Below, one piece after another: positions 1-5,744 of a stretch of 7,709 nucleotides of DNA. The notes under the pieces were generated by a model. It was given only the letters and a program-made list of their open reading frames with translations. It made no database searches and had not been told where the DNA came from. The stretch comes from Ferrimicrobium sp. (lineage in GTDB: Bacteria; Actinomycetota; Acidimicrobiia; Acidimicrobiales; Acidimicrobiaceae), in assembly GCA_027365375.1 (NCBI GenBank), contig DAHXNM010000232.1:1-7709 (forward strand), in the 5' to 3' direction. Each line of letters starts with the position of its first letter. Positions within the stretch are counted from its first letter, which is position 1. The position numbers were made by a program, and so were the translations under genes.

Positions 1-280
1 ACTCTCCGTCAGGGTGCACTGCTTGGACGCCTGTAGGAGATAGAAGCACCGGAAGACTTACAGGGACCCCCATAACCGTCGTCGCCAGTTCGCGATCGGA
101 GGGTAGATCGGCCACCGTCGGCAAGAGTTGTAGCTGCGAGACCGCCGAGACGTTCTCTGACAACGTGACCCCACCCTCAGCACCAGCCCGAATGGCGGCA
201 AAGACCGACGGCGGCAACGCACGCTGAGCGCGACGCTCCGCCTCGGCGACCGACTCAAACCATGTGCGAGTGCTCGACAA
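1..280 (-). CDS. mftD: Pre-mycofactocin synthase MftD, N-terminal part (cut by window edge)
   Basis: MftD is an FMN-dependent dehydrogenase of the lactate-oxidase/LldD fold. It oxidatively deaminates the MftA-derived Val-Tyr lactam intermediate to give pre-mycofactocin, the redox-active core of mycofactocin. The visible 93 residues begin MSSTRTWFESVAEAERRAQ and continue LPPSVFAAIRAG, LSENVSAVSQLQLLPTVAD, ELATTVMGVPVSLPVLLSPT and GVQAVHPDGE. This matches in order the family's N-terminus: the WFE start, the TTVMG strand and the SLPV-SPTG-QAVHP FMN-barrel entry. The start is TTG at 278-280, chosen because an exact GGAGGT lies 5 bases before it and homology begins four to six residues later. The rest of the barrel and the catalytic residues lie beyond the left edge. 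No mftA, mftB or mftC is visible upstream, although these often precede mftD. Identification is from memory of the family, not a search. Confidence 0.88.
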   Translation of the reverse strand, partial: MSSTRTWFESVAEAERRAQRALPPSVFAAIRAGAEGGVTLSENVSAVSQLQLLPTVADLPSDRELATTVMGVPVSLPVLLSPTGVQAVHPDGE

Positions 281-285
281 CGTCC

Positions 286-291
286 ACCTCC
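286..291 (-). promoter_or_regulatory. Ribosome binding site of mftD
   Basis: On the minus strand GGAGGT stands 5 bases before the TTG at 278-280. It is a perfect anti-16S match and is what fixes the non-ATG start of mftD; the only upstream ATGs nearby are in another frame. Confidence 0.75.
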
Positions 292-370
292 ACAGTCGAC
301 GCTATCACCCATTTTGGTGTGAGTGCACATCGGCTAGCTTCCTGGAAGACTCAGCCGTGAGCCATCCATC

Positions 371-400
371 TATCTATTACCGAACTTCAATCTTGGCCAA
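371..400 (-). promoter_or_regulatory. Possible weak promoter for mftD
   Basis: Reading the minus strand, TTGGCC (395-400) and TAGATA (371-376) are separated by 18 bases, placing a start roughly 85 bases before the mftD TTG. Both boxes deviate from consensus and the -10 lies in a short run of the tetranucleotide TATC, so this may be chance. Confidence 0.2.
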
Positions 401-659
401 GCATCGAGGCGAGCTCTCAGATGATTAGAACGCCACCTGGCATCTACCAGAAGGCCTAATCGGCCGAACTGGTCACCGTTCTATCGAGTCAAAACACCCA
501 TGCACGCAGCTATCTGACACATAGGTGCGGAAGGACACATCATAAGCCAAGCGTCTCTAGATGATCTAACTCTGTCTGCACCAGACAAAGACATGTCAAT
601 CGGTTAGCTTCACACCATCAGCTCTTACCAGCTCTCGCTGAGTCAACCGCGCACTCTGG

Positions 660-2081
660 CTAGTCAAAATCGTCGGCGACCACACTCCCAATTTTCTTCC
701 CCAAGTCAGGTATCTGGCGACTCCGCACCACACCAAAGACGAAACTCACAACCAAGAGTGCAAGCACGATCCACGGAAATACGTCAAACGGGTAAGGTTG
801 TCCTGGCTTGATCAGCCCCCATAGCGGCAGCACCAGTGCAGCCACGCCAAGAATCGGTATTATCAGGTGACGCAGTACCGAGAACTTGTCCCGGTGTTCG
901 CGAAGAAAGTAGACCGGTAAGGCAAGGTTTAGCGCCAAATAGACGAGAATGATCGGAATCGTACCGAGCGTTGCGATGTCGCCCGCTATGTTGAGTGGGT
1001 TGCCATGGCTCGCCCAGAGAAGGGTGATGATCAACGCGATCACCGAGTAGGCGATGAGCGATATTACAGGGGTGCCGTAGCGATCGCTCAGTTTCCCAAG
1101 CACACTCGGCAGCAGTTTCTCCCGGCCAGCGCTAAAAATGATCCGAGTCTGCGCCGTGGTAGCACCTATCAAAGAGGAGAAGGTGCTGGTAAGACCAGCA
1201 AGGTAAACTAACACCGAGACCGGACCAAGTGCTTTATCGGCAGCGGTAACGAACGGGGCCGAGAGCCCGCCGATCGTCGAAGCGTTGTTGTGGAACGCAA
1301 TAGAGGTCGTCCAAGCCATAAGCACATAGATGATTGCGACGGTGATCGTGGCGATATAAATGGCCCGTGGAACCGAACGCCTGGCGTTCCGAGTCTCCTC
1401 GACCATCGCACCAGGGTTACCGACACCAACGAACAAGAAGATTGCGAGAGGGAAGGCAAGTCCCATTCCAGATATCCCTCGACTGACCAGACTCGGCTCA
1501 AAGCTCGCGAAGTTGATATGTGATGAGTTAGTGATCACGATTGCGACCATGCTGACGATGATCAACAACAGCTCGAACGCGAACGCCACCGTCGCCCATC
1601 GCGCACTTATCTTCACTCCTCGATAGACCAGAAAACTCACGAAAGCTACAAAAATGATGGTGATTGGTTCCCATGGCACCGAAATATGAACATATTTCGA
1701 CAGGATAAGACTCGTCCAGCCTCCCATGATAGCCATAACGTATCCGACAGCAATGATGTAGCCGACCGACAATGCCCAGGCAGTCATCACGCCGGGGATC
1801 GCCCCAAAGGCCTTACCAATATAGGAGACATACGATCCCGAGCTCGGCGTGACCTTGGTGAACTCAGTCAAGCTATTCAATTTGAGCAGCACCGCTACTG
1901 CGGCGACAATAATCGCCAATGGGCTCGCAACTCCTGCAGCTGCAGCGATCGCAGCGAACGAGAAGAAAAAACTCATTGCAGGAGCGGTGTCCGCGAGCGA
2001 TACGCCAAGGATATCCGCCGTACTCAACGAGTTCTGCCGCAACCTAGTCGACGAGACCGTTGGTCTTAGATCTTCAGTCAT
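660..2081 (-). CDS. APC superfamily amino acid permease
   Basis: A 473-residue integral membrane protein, normal length for the family, predicted to cross the cytoplasmic membrane about 12 times and to import amino acids or related amines by proton or cation coupling. Family marks seen: the first helix with the small-residue stretch ADTAPAMSFFFSFAAIAAAAG (split near residues 30-50); TPSSGSYVSYIGKAFG at 78-93, the usual Gly-rich segment after helix 2; FVGVGNPGAMVEET followed by RNARRSVPRAI at 217-241, the cytoplasmic EE-TRNA-R-VPRAI motif; and QTRIIFSAGRE near 311-321 before GTPV. The ATG at 2079-2081 has AAGGGGG at 2089-2095, 7 bases away. It diverges from glnII, which suggests but does not prove a nitrogen-related substrate. 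Substrate specificity cannot be read from the sequence, so no symbol is given. Confidence 0.9.
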   Translation of the reverse strand: MTEDLRPTVSSTRLRQNSLSTADILGVSLADTAPAMSFFFSFAAIAAAAGVASPLAIIVAAVAVLLKLNSLTEFTKVTPSSGSYVSYIGKAFGAIPGVMTAWALSVGYIIAVGYVMAIMGGWTSLILSKYVHISVPWEPITIIFVAFVSFLVYRGVKISARWATVAFAFELLLIIVSMVAIVITNSSHINFASFEPSLVSRGISGMGLAFPLAIFLFVGVGNPGAMVEETRNARRSVPRAIYIATITVAIIYVLMAWTTSIAFHNNASTIGGLSAPFVTAADKALGPVSVLVYLAGLTSTFSSLIGATTAQTRIIFSAGREKLLPSVLGKLSDRYGTPVISLIAYSVIALIITLLWASHGNPLNIAGDIATLGTIPIILVYLALNLALPVYFLREHRDKFSVLRHLIIPILGVAALVLPLWGLIKPGQPYPFDVFPWIVLALLVVSFVFGVVRSRQIPDLGKKIGSVVADDFD

Positions 2082-2356
2082 TACAAATCCCCCTTGCTAC
2101 CCCTGAAGGCACCCACTATATACCCAATAGACCGAAGCCGTAACCCTAAACAGCTACTCGCCCATTAATATCCTTGCGAGGTCCCAACCTCGTCAGCCAA
2201 CATCCCGCACTACTTGGCTCTGATCAGACCTCATGCTCTAGCGGCAACTAACGAAGTACCTACTACTCATGCCGATCTGAAAATCCATTCCTATTTCAGT
2301 TCATCTCTACTCCACTATTGATTATTACTTACTCACTTATGATTAGCTATTCACTT
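2082..2356 (-). other. Long 5' leader of the permease transcript
   Basis: If the promoter at 2363-2391 is used, the permease mRNA carries about 275 untranslated bases. Within it are a short hairpin at 2177-2192 (CGAGGT, 4-base loop, ACCTCG) and a perfect 10-bp palindrome TCTGATCAGA at 2219-2228. No riboswitch class was recognised. A leader of this length leaves room for RNA-level control, but a second promoter nearer the gene cannot be excluded. Confidence 0.35.
2089..2095 (-). promoter_or_regulatory. Ribosome binding site of the APC permease
   Basis: AAGGGGG on the minus strand, 7 bases before the ATG at 2079-2081, supports this start. Confidence 0.55.
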
Positions 2357-2364
2357 ATGGTTAG
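2312..2364. repeat. Tandem near-palindromic repeats over the permease transcription start (putative operators)
   Basis: Plus-strand copies TCACTTATGATTAG (2333-2346) and TCACTTATGGTTAG (2351-2364) match at 13 of 14 bases and are spaced 18 bases. A weaker third copy, CCACTATTGATTAT at 2312-2325, matches 10 of 14. The core CTTAT-G-RTTAG is itself an imperfect dyad. The copy at 2351-2364 overlaps the -10 box and covers the predicted start, so binding should block RNA polymerase. The cognate regulator is not in this window. Confidence 0.6.
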
Positions 2365-2391
2365 TGTAGATGAGCGCAGCCTTCTTGTCAA
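2363..2391 (-). promoter_or_regulatory. Sigma-70 type promoter for the APC permease
   Basis: On the minus strand TTGACA (2386-2391), exactly 17 bases, then TACACT (2363-2368). The -35 is perfect consensus, the spacer optimal and the -10 differs at two positions. Transcription would start near 2356 and run towards the permease at 2081. Tandem repeats immediately downstream overlap the -10 edge and start site, which is the classical layout of a repressed promoter. Confidence 0.75.
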
Positions 2392-2470
2392 GTGCTACAA
2401 GCAACGTGATCTCGGTCATGCCCAAGAGGCTGCCTTAGCAATGACACCAAGATCGAGCTCTCCACAGAAC

Positions 2471-2623
2471 TCAACACCCAAAGCCAGGAGTAAACGACTG
2501 AGTCGTGAATCCTAGATGTCCTGCCGCATCGTCACGGGCCAACGTCGTTCCTTCAACTAGCGCGAGATCGCAGCGAAGGCAGTGGTAGTGCCGGCTGGAA
2601 CCTCCACTTGGCCCTGACCTCAT
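2471..2623 (-). CDS. Possible small CxxC protein of 50 residues
   Basis: An ATG at 2621-2623, preceded by AGGTG with a 6-base gap, opens a 50-codon frame ending TGA at 2471-2473. The product contains HYHCLRCDLALVEGTTLARD, with one Cys-x-x-Cys pair and flanking histidines that could form a zinc knuckle, then a Gly/Phe-rich tail ending in Cys. The frame is closed by a stop not far upstream. It lies just upstream of the permease promoter in the same direction. I recognise no family; it could equally be a chance frame in a region otherwise empty of genes. Confidence 0.2.
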   Translation of the reverse strand: MRSGPSGGSSRHYHCLRCDLALVEGTTLARDDAAGHLGFTTQSFTPGFGC

Positions 2624-2669
2624 CGATAGCACCTGAGCCGCTACTTTGCCTGTAGTTAACTATTCGTCA

Positions 2670-2696
2670 TTGACATCTTTCTCCGCCTAATACATC
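2670..2696 (+). promoter_or_regulatory. Weak candidate promoter towards glnII
   Basis: TTGACA at 2670-2675 and TACATC at 2691-2696 are separated by only 15 bases, shorter than optimal. The palindrome CTCGCGAG (2696-2703) follows directly. If used for glnII it would give a leader of almost 500 bases, so it may instead serve something else or nothing. Confidence 0.2.
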
Positions 2697-3053
2697 TCGC
2701 GAGGCATCGTCACTGGAGAGTCTGTTCACTGCTATCGCACCAGAGAGGAGTGCACCCACCCCGATGGTCAAAAAGGATATGGATAGTTCTTAACTACCTC
2801 CTGAGAATGTCGGTCTAAGTTTCCGTAGCGTGCCCACCACAACTCCATCCATGAGACAAGGAGCGTGATTCGCCGACTGGTTCACAGTGGCTTGCCTGTG
2901 GTGGTTCGGACCGGCGAACACAAAACTCTGCCCAGGCAGCGCCTGCGATCGGGTGACACGGCTATATCAACCTTCATGCGTCGACGCCCAGCCAATTGAC
3001 TAAACGCGATCGGCCACTCCAACTGCATCAGAGGCGGTCATCCCAACCGTATC

Positions 3054-3069
3054 GTTACAGGGAGTTAAC
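3054..3069 (+). promoter_or_regulatory. GlnR-like half site upstream of glnII
   Basis: GTTAC (3054-3058), 6 bases, TTAAC (3065-3069) resembles the actinobacterial nitrogen-regulator box gTnAC-n6-GaAAC, with the second element diverging at its first two bases. It lies about 115 bases before the glnII ATG. GlnR control of glnII is established in streptomycetes; here it is inference from one short match and no second box pair at the expected spacing is evident. Confidence 0.25.
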
Positions 3070-3120
3070 ATAACACCCCAAACTCGCCAACTCGATCGCT
3101 TACCCTTGAAGGAGTAGCAA

Positions 3121-3165
3121 TTGGAGTGCGGCTGGCTCACCAGCGTAGAGGTCGGTCACACCTGA
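3121..3165 (+). CDS. Possible 14-residue leader peptide before glnII
   Basis: A strong Shine-Dalgarno AAGGAG (3109-3114) stands 6 bases before TTG at 3121, which opens MECGWLTSVEVGHT and stops at TGA 3163-3165, 19 bases before the glnII ATG. The frame is not that of glnII. It is notable because glnII itself lacks a good ribosome site, so ribosomes could load here and reinitiate. No run of a single amino acid that would signal classical attenuation is present. It may be fortuitous. Confidence 0.25.
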   Translation: MECGWLTSVEVGHT

Positions 3166-3184
3166 AACCGAAAGCGAATATACG

Positions 3185-4225
3185 ATGAGTTACCAGGCTG
3201 AATATATCTGGATCGACGGGACAAAACCAACTCCTTTGATGCGCAACAAAACGCGCATCATCCAAGATGGCAAGGCTCCAGACATCTGGGGATTCGACGG
3301 CTCCAGCACCAACCAGGCACCAGGTGACAACTCTGACTGCGTCCTGCAGCCGGTATTCCAATGCCAGGACCCGATTCGCGGTGGAGACAACGTTCTCGTC
3401 CTCTGCGAGGTACTGCTAACCGATTTCACCCCACATCCGACAAATACTCGCTCATTATGCGTTGAAACCGCTGAGCGTTTTGCAGATCAGGAACCGATCT
3501 TCGGTATCGAACAAGAGTACACCTTCTTCAAGGATGGACGACCACTCGGTTGGCCCGTAAACGGATTCCCATCTCCACAGGGGGAGTACTACTGTGGCGT
3601 TGGTGGTCAAAAGATCGTCGGTCGCGACATCGTGGAGGCACACACGATCGCATGCATGGACGCTGGCCTGCATATTGAGGGCACGAACGCCGAGGTCATG
3701 ATGGCGCAATGGGAATTCCAGGTCGGGACACTCGCACCGCCAGAGATCGGTGACGAGCTTTGGGTAGCCAGGTGGCTCCTGATGCGAATTGCCGAGGACT
3801 TCGATGTCGAGGTGAGGTGGGATGCCAAGCCAGTCGCCGGCGATTGGAACGGCGCTGGTGCCCATACCAACTTCTCGACGCTAGCAATGCGCAATGGGTT
3901 CGACGCGATAATCGCCGGGTGCGAGGCTCTGGGTCGCAAAGTTGAAGAGCATATTGCTAATTACGGCGATGGGATTGAGCGGAGGCTCACCGGCAAACAC
4001 GAGACGGCGCGCTACGACGAGTACAGCTACGGCGTATCGAACCGTGGCGCCTCGGTCCGTATTCCGTGGGTTGCCGCAAAGGCTGGAAAGGGATGGCTTG
4101 AGGATCGGAGGCCGAATGCCAACATGGATCCTTACGTGGTCTGTCGCCTCATGATGGACACCATCTGTTCAGATGCCGAGGAGGCAACTTCTGAGACATC
4201 ATCCAATCTGGCCGACGCTATCTAA
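3185..4225 (+). CDS. glnII: Glutamine synthetase, type II (eukaryote-like)
   Basis: Makes glutamine from glutamate, ammonium and ATP in the cytoplasm. At 346 residues it has the short GSII length, not the roughly 450-470 of GSI. The N-terminal beta-grasp domain starts AEYIWIDGTKPTPLMRNKT and includes IWGFDGSSTNQAPGDNSD (34-51), the GSII signature contributing to the ammonium site. Catalytic-domain marks follow: GIEQEYTFF at 107-115 with metal-binding glutamates, NAEVMMAQWEFQVG at 168-181, the ATP-site GDWNGAGAHTNFST at 219-232, LTGKHETA at 268-275, NRGASVRIP at 286-294 and EDRRPNANMDPY at 306-317. All key blocks are intact, so it should be active. It has no GSI-type adenylylation loop. The ATG at 3185 fits the family start although its Shine-Dalgarno is poor. 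It is followed by a strong hairpin and appears monocistronic. Confidence 0.96.
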   Translation: MSYQAEYIWIDGTKPTPLMRNKTRIIQDGKAPDIWGFDGSSTNQAPGDNSDCVLQPVFQCQDPIRGGDNVLVLCEVLLTDFTPHPTNTRSLCVETAERFADQEPIFGIEQEYTFFKDGRPLGWPVNGFPSPQGEYYCGVGGQKIVGRDIVEAHTIACMDAGLHIEGTNAEVMMAQWEFQVGTLAPPEIGDELWVARWLLMRIAEDFDVEVRWDAKPVAGDWNGAGAHTNFSTLAMRNGFDAIIAGCEALGRKVEEHIANYGDGIERRLTGKHETARYDEYSYGVSNRGASVRIPWVAAKAGKGWLEDRRPNANMDPYVVCRLMMDTICSDAEEATSETSSNLADAI

Positions 4226-4282
4226 CCGTTCAGATCCGTCCGTCTTTGACTTAGGGCTCATATCTCTTAGAACAGATATTCA

Positions 4283-4322
4283 AGATAGAACTGCTCTCAC
4301 CTCGGTGAGAGCAGTTCTATCT
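4283..4322. terminator. Strong hairpin terminator after glnII
   Basis: A perfect inverted repeat: 18-bp arms at 4283-4300 and 4305-4322 around the loop CTCG. It begins 58 bases after the glnII stop. No clean T run follows on the plus strand, but the outer arm is U-rich (TTCTATCT). It lies between convergent units (glnII from the left, the moaD operon from the right) and so may act in both directions. A smaller inverted repeat, ATATCT/AGATAT (4260-4265, 4274-4279), precedes it. Confidence 0.75.
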
Positions 4323-4545
4323 GTGGTCGCCTCACCAACTGAGTGGATCTGCTAGCTGGGTCCGTCCAGGACAAGGCTCACTCAGATAAGCTCACTGCGT
4401 CCTACCGTCGAACACTTGTTTGTCAACAAATACGACCCGATTCGGCTAATCACGCGAATTCAGGATGTGGCGTGCGGGTCACAGTCGTAGGCGCCAAAGC
4501 CCGACTCTTCAGGAGATCATCGACCGGTGATCAGAGTGTGAGACC
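4323..4545. other. Intergenic region between terminator and moaD stop
   Basis: No gene seen. It contains the small dyad TTTGT-CA-ACAAA (4419-4430) and the interrupted inverted repeat GATCA/TGATC around 4517-4534, close after the moaD stop. Neither has the form of a clear terminator. Confidence 0.4.
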
Positions 4546-4791
4546 TCACCCTCCCGAAACCGGAGGTAGTACGACGAGTTCACCAGATGTGGGCATCGCG
4601 CTACTCAGGTCAAGAACCTCTGAGCCATTAGCAAACCGACAGAACGGGAGTAGCGCCTTCATCTCAGGTCCACACCTCTCACCTAGTCGCTCGATCAGCT
4701 CTGCAAGGGTATCACCCTCTGCGGCTAGCTCAATACTGTCGGTCCCCGCCAGCGCCTTAGCGGTCCCGAAGAACCTAACCAGCACTGTCAT
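4546..4791 (-). CDS. moaD: MoaD/ThiS-family ubiquitin-fold sulfur carrier
   Basis: An 81-residue beta-grasp protein of the usual MoaD size. It opens MTVLVRFFGTAKALAGTD, has a helix TLAELIERLGER (28-39), and ends VVLPPVSGG, the proline-rich turn and C-terminal Gly-Gly that is adenylated by MoeB-type enzymes and converted to a thiocarboxylate. In molybdopterin synthase this group gives sulfur to precursor Z together with MoaE. The ATG at 4789-4791 lies inside the end of the small upstream frame (17-base overlap), which suggests translational coupling; its own Shine-Dalgarno is weak. No moaE or moeB is in the window, so a role in another sulfur-transfer pathway (cysteine, thiamine or siderophore-type) is possible. 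Confidence 0.82.
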   Translation of the reverse strand: MTVLVRFFGTAKALAGTDSIELAAEGDTLAELIERLGERCGPEMKALLPFCRFANGSEVLDLSSAMPTSGELVVLPPVSGG

Positions 4792-4927
4792 CCTGGTGAT
4801 CTAACAAAGCACCAATCTCAGCGGTTATTACGTCGAAAGCGCGGTGCAGCGACCTCAAGGTACTCTCTACCTCAGACAGGGTCTCCCTAACGTGCTCCTG
4901 TTCACCCTCATCGATCATCAATGGCAT
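4775..4927 (-). CDS. Small helical protein of unknown function upstream of moaD
   Basis: A 50-codon frame from ATG (4925-4927) to TAG (4775-4777), sharing 17 bases with the start of moaD. The product begins MPLMIDEGEQ and then is acidic and heptad-like (VRETLSEVESTLRSLHRAFD, then VITAEIGALLDHQDDSAG), predicted to be one or two amphipathic helices or a short coiled coil. It sits in the right direction between the membrane-protein stop (59 bases away) and moaD, which argues for a real gene in an operon. A second in-frame ATG at 4916-4918 is an alternative start; neither has a strong ribosome site. I recognise no family. Confidence 0.5.
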   Translation of the reverse strand: MPLMIDEGEQEHVRETLSEVESTLRSLHRAFDVITAEIGALLDHQDDSAG

Positions 4928-4986
4928 CCTAGCGCAAGCAATGCCGTCTCCCGAGCAACGACCTCAAGATGAGCGACATAATGGTG

Positions 4987-5715
4987 TCAGTAGACGAACG
5001 AGGAACGAATCGAAAAAAGAAGGTACCAGCCACAAGCGACCTCTATGAGCACGAGTGCAATGCCATTCAACCCAAAGAAGAAGGTCAAGATGACGCCAGC
5101 TCCAAGTTGAATCAGCGACCCGGTGAAGACGATACGCCAGCCCCGACACCGCAGCTCTCGAAGCGGCTGAACCCCCCAGAGATAGATAATCCCATAGATC
5201 GCTGTGAGTGCCGCAGCCACATAAAAACTCGACAACGCTGATCCACCAACACAGCCAAGTAGCACTCCTGTGCACGATCCACCAAAAGCTGTCGCCGCAC
5301 TCACAATATCAAAGGCGTCTAGCAGGACGAGGATCCCAACTACCAGCGCTATCATCCACGCCGACTTCGTAAGACGACCAACGACCCTTTCAGGAAGCTT
5401 TGGCAGATGCGAAGAGATGTCTAGCAGTCTATCTTCCAACGTGATCAGCATGATTTGACCATCTCCCGCCTCGACGCACGTGACGCTGTAGCTCTCAGTA
5501 TAGCCAGGACACTCTTCGGAGGGAAACCAGTCGGAATCAGTGATCGCATATCTGCAACCAATGAGTTCCAGCGAGCCAGAGGGATGTTCGCCCAGCAACG
5601 TGACTGCGACTGTAATAGAAGGTATACCCGGGTGTCTAGAGGCGAATTCGCTGAACCATTGTCTGTATGAGTGGCCACTCGTTCGTGCGTCATGCCAGGG
5701 CGTAGCCGCCATCAC
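4987..5715 (-). CDS. Membrane protein of unknown function
   Basis: A 242-residue protein with a soluble N-terminal part of about 115 residues, then about four membrane segments: near 119-141 (SAWMIALVVGILVLLDAFDI), 158-182, 194-214 (ending LGAGVILTFFFGL) and 217-236. The N-terminal part contains several cysteines (C54, C69, C80) and a DSDWFPSEECPGY stretch. The start is GTG at 5713-5715, directly followed by ATG at 5710-5712; which is used is unclear because the upstream AGGG is weak. The frame is open further upstream but has no usual start codon. It is apparently first in an operon with the small helical protein and moaD, and divergent from the ABC importer. I recognise no family and propose no function. 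Confidence 0.7.
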   Translation of the reverse strand: MMAATPWHDARTSGHSYRQWFSEFASRHPGIPSITVAVTLLGEHPSGSLELIGCRYAITDSDWFPSEECPGYTESYSVTCVEAGDGQIMLITLEDRLLDISSHLPKLPERVVGRLTKSAWMIALVVGILVLLDAFDIVSAATAFGGSCTGVLLGCVGGSALSSFYVAAALTAIYGIIYLWGVQPLRELRCRGWRIVFTGSLIQLGAGVILTFFFGLNGIALVLIEVACGWYLLFSIRSSFVY

Positions 5716-5744
5716 TGCCCTGGCGACGAGGATATGGAGACGAA

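Larger units (their letters stand above)
281..659. other. Gene-poor gap between mftD and the permease gene
   Basis: No convincing gene was found on either strand. A search by eye for the conserved MftA tail (Ile-Asp-Gly-Met-Cys-Gly-Val-Tyr) failed. The gap holds the mftD ribosome site and weak promoter, and a perfect 6-bp stem with a 3-base loop at 573-587 (TGTCTG-CAC-CAGACA). That hairpin is not followed by a T run on either strand, so it is at best a weak terminator for the permease transcript. It also holds an isolated TTGACA on the minus strand (594-599) with no matching -10 at normal spacing. Confidence 0.5.
2392..3184. other. Long intergenic region upstream of glnII
   Basis: Nearly 800 bases with no open frame that resembles a known protein on either strand; stops are frequent in all frames. 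It could be regulatory DNA, a decayed gene beyond recognition, or host to an unannotated RNA. Items inside that merit their own entries: a possible small ORF (2471-2623), a weak plus-strand promoter (2670-2696), a GlnR-like site (3054-3069) and a possible leader peptide (3121-3165). Confidence 0.5.

Noticed and set aside
58..330. 90-codon minus-strand frame
   Set aside because: It is an Arg/Ser-rich shadow of mftD in another frame; the neighbouring frame gives a clear MftD match with a perfect ribosome site.
321..335. Minus-strand Met-Cys stretch that might be an MftA tail
   Set aside because: The residues that follow are Thr-His-Thr, not Gly-Val-Tyr, and the preceding codon context lacks Ile-Asp-Gly.
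326..339. 14-base sequence CACATCGGCTAGCT also present at 7633-7646
   Set aside because: One copy is inside the lipoprotein signal peptide coding sequence and the match does not extend; a match of this length is plausible by chance in a window this size.
2318..2515. 65-codon plus-strand frame with repeated Tyr-Ser-Leu-Met
   Set aside because: The repeat in the protein only reflects the tandem operator-like DNA repeats, and the frame runs antisense through the permease promoter; no family resemblance.
2880..2930. tRNA-like T-arm resemblance (GGTTCGGACC)
   Set aside because: No acceptor stem, anticodon arm or D arm could be built around it.
3455..3865. 136-codon minus-strand frame inside glnII
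   Set aside because: Antisense to the catalytic core of glutamine synthetase, with no recognisable domain.
4343..4804. 153-codon plus-strand frame
   Set aside because: Antisense to moaD, low-complexity Ser-rich product, whereas the minus strand gives a full MoaD with Gly-Gly end.
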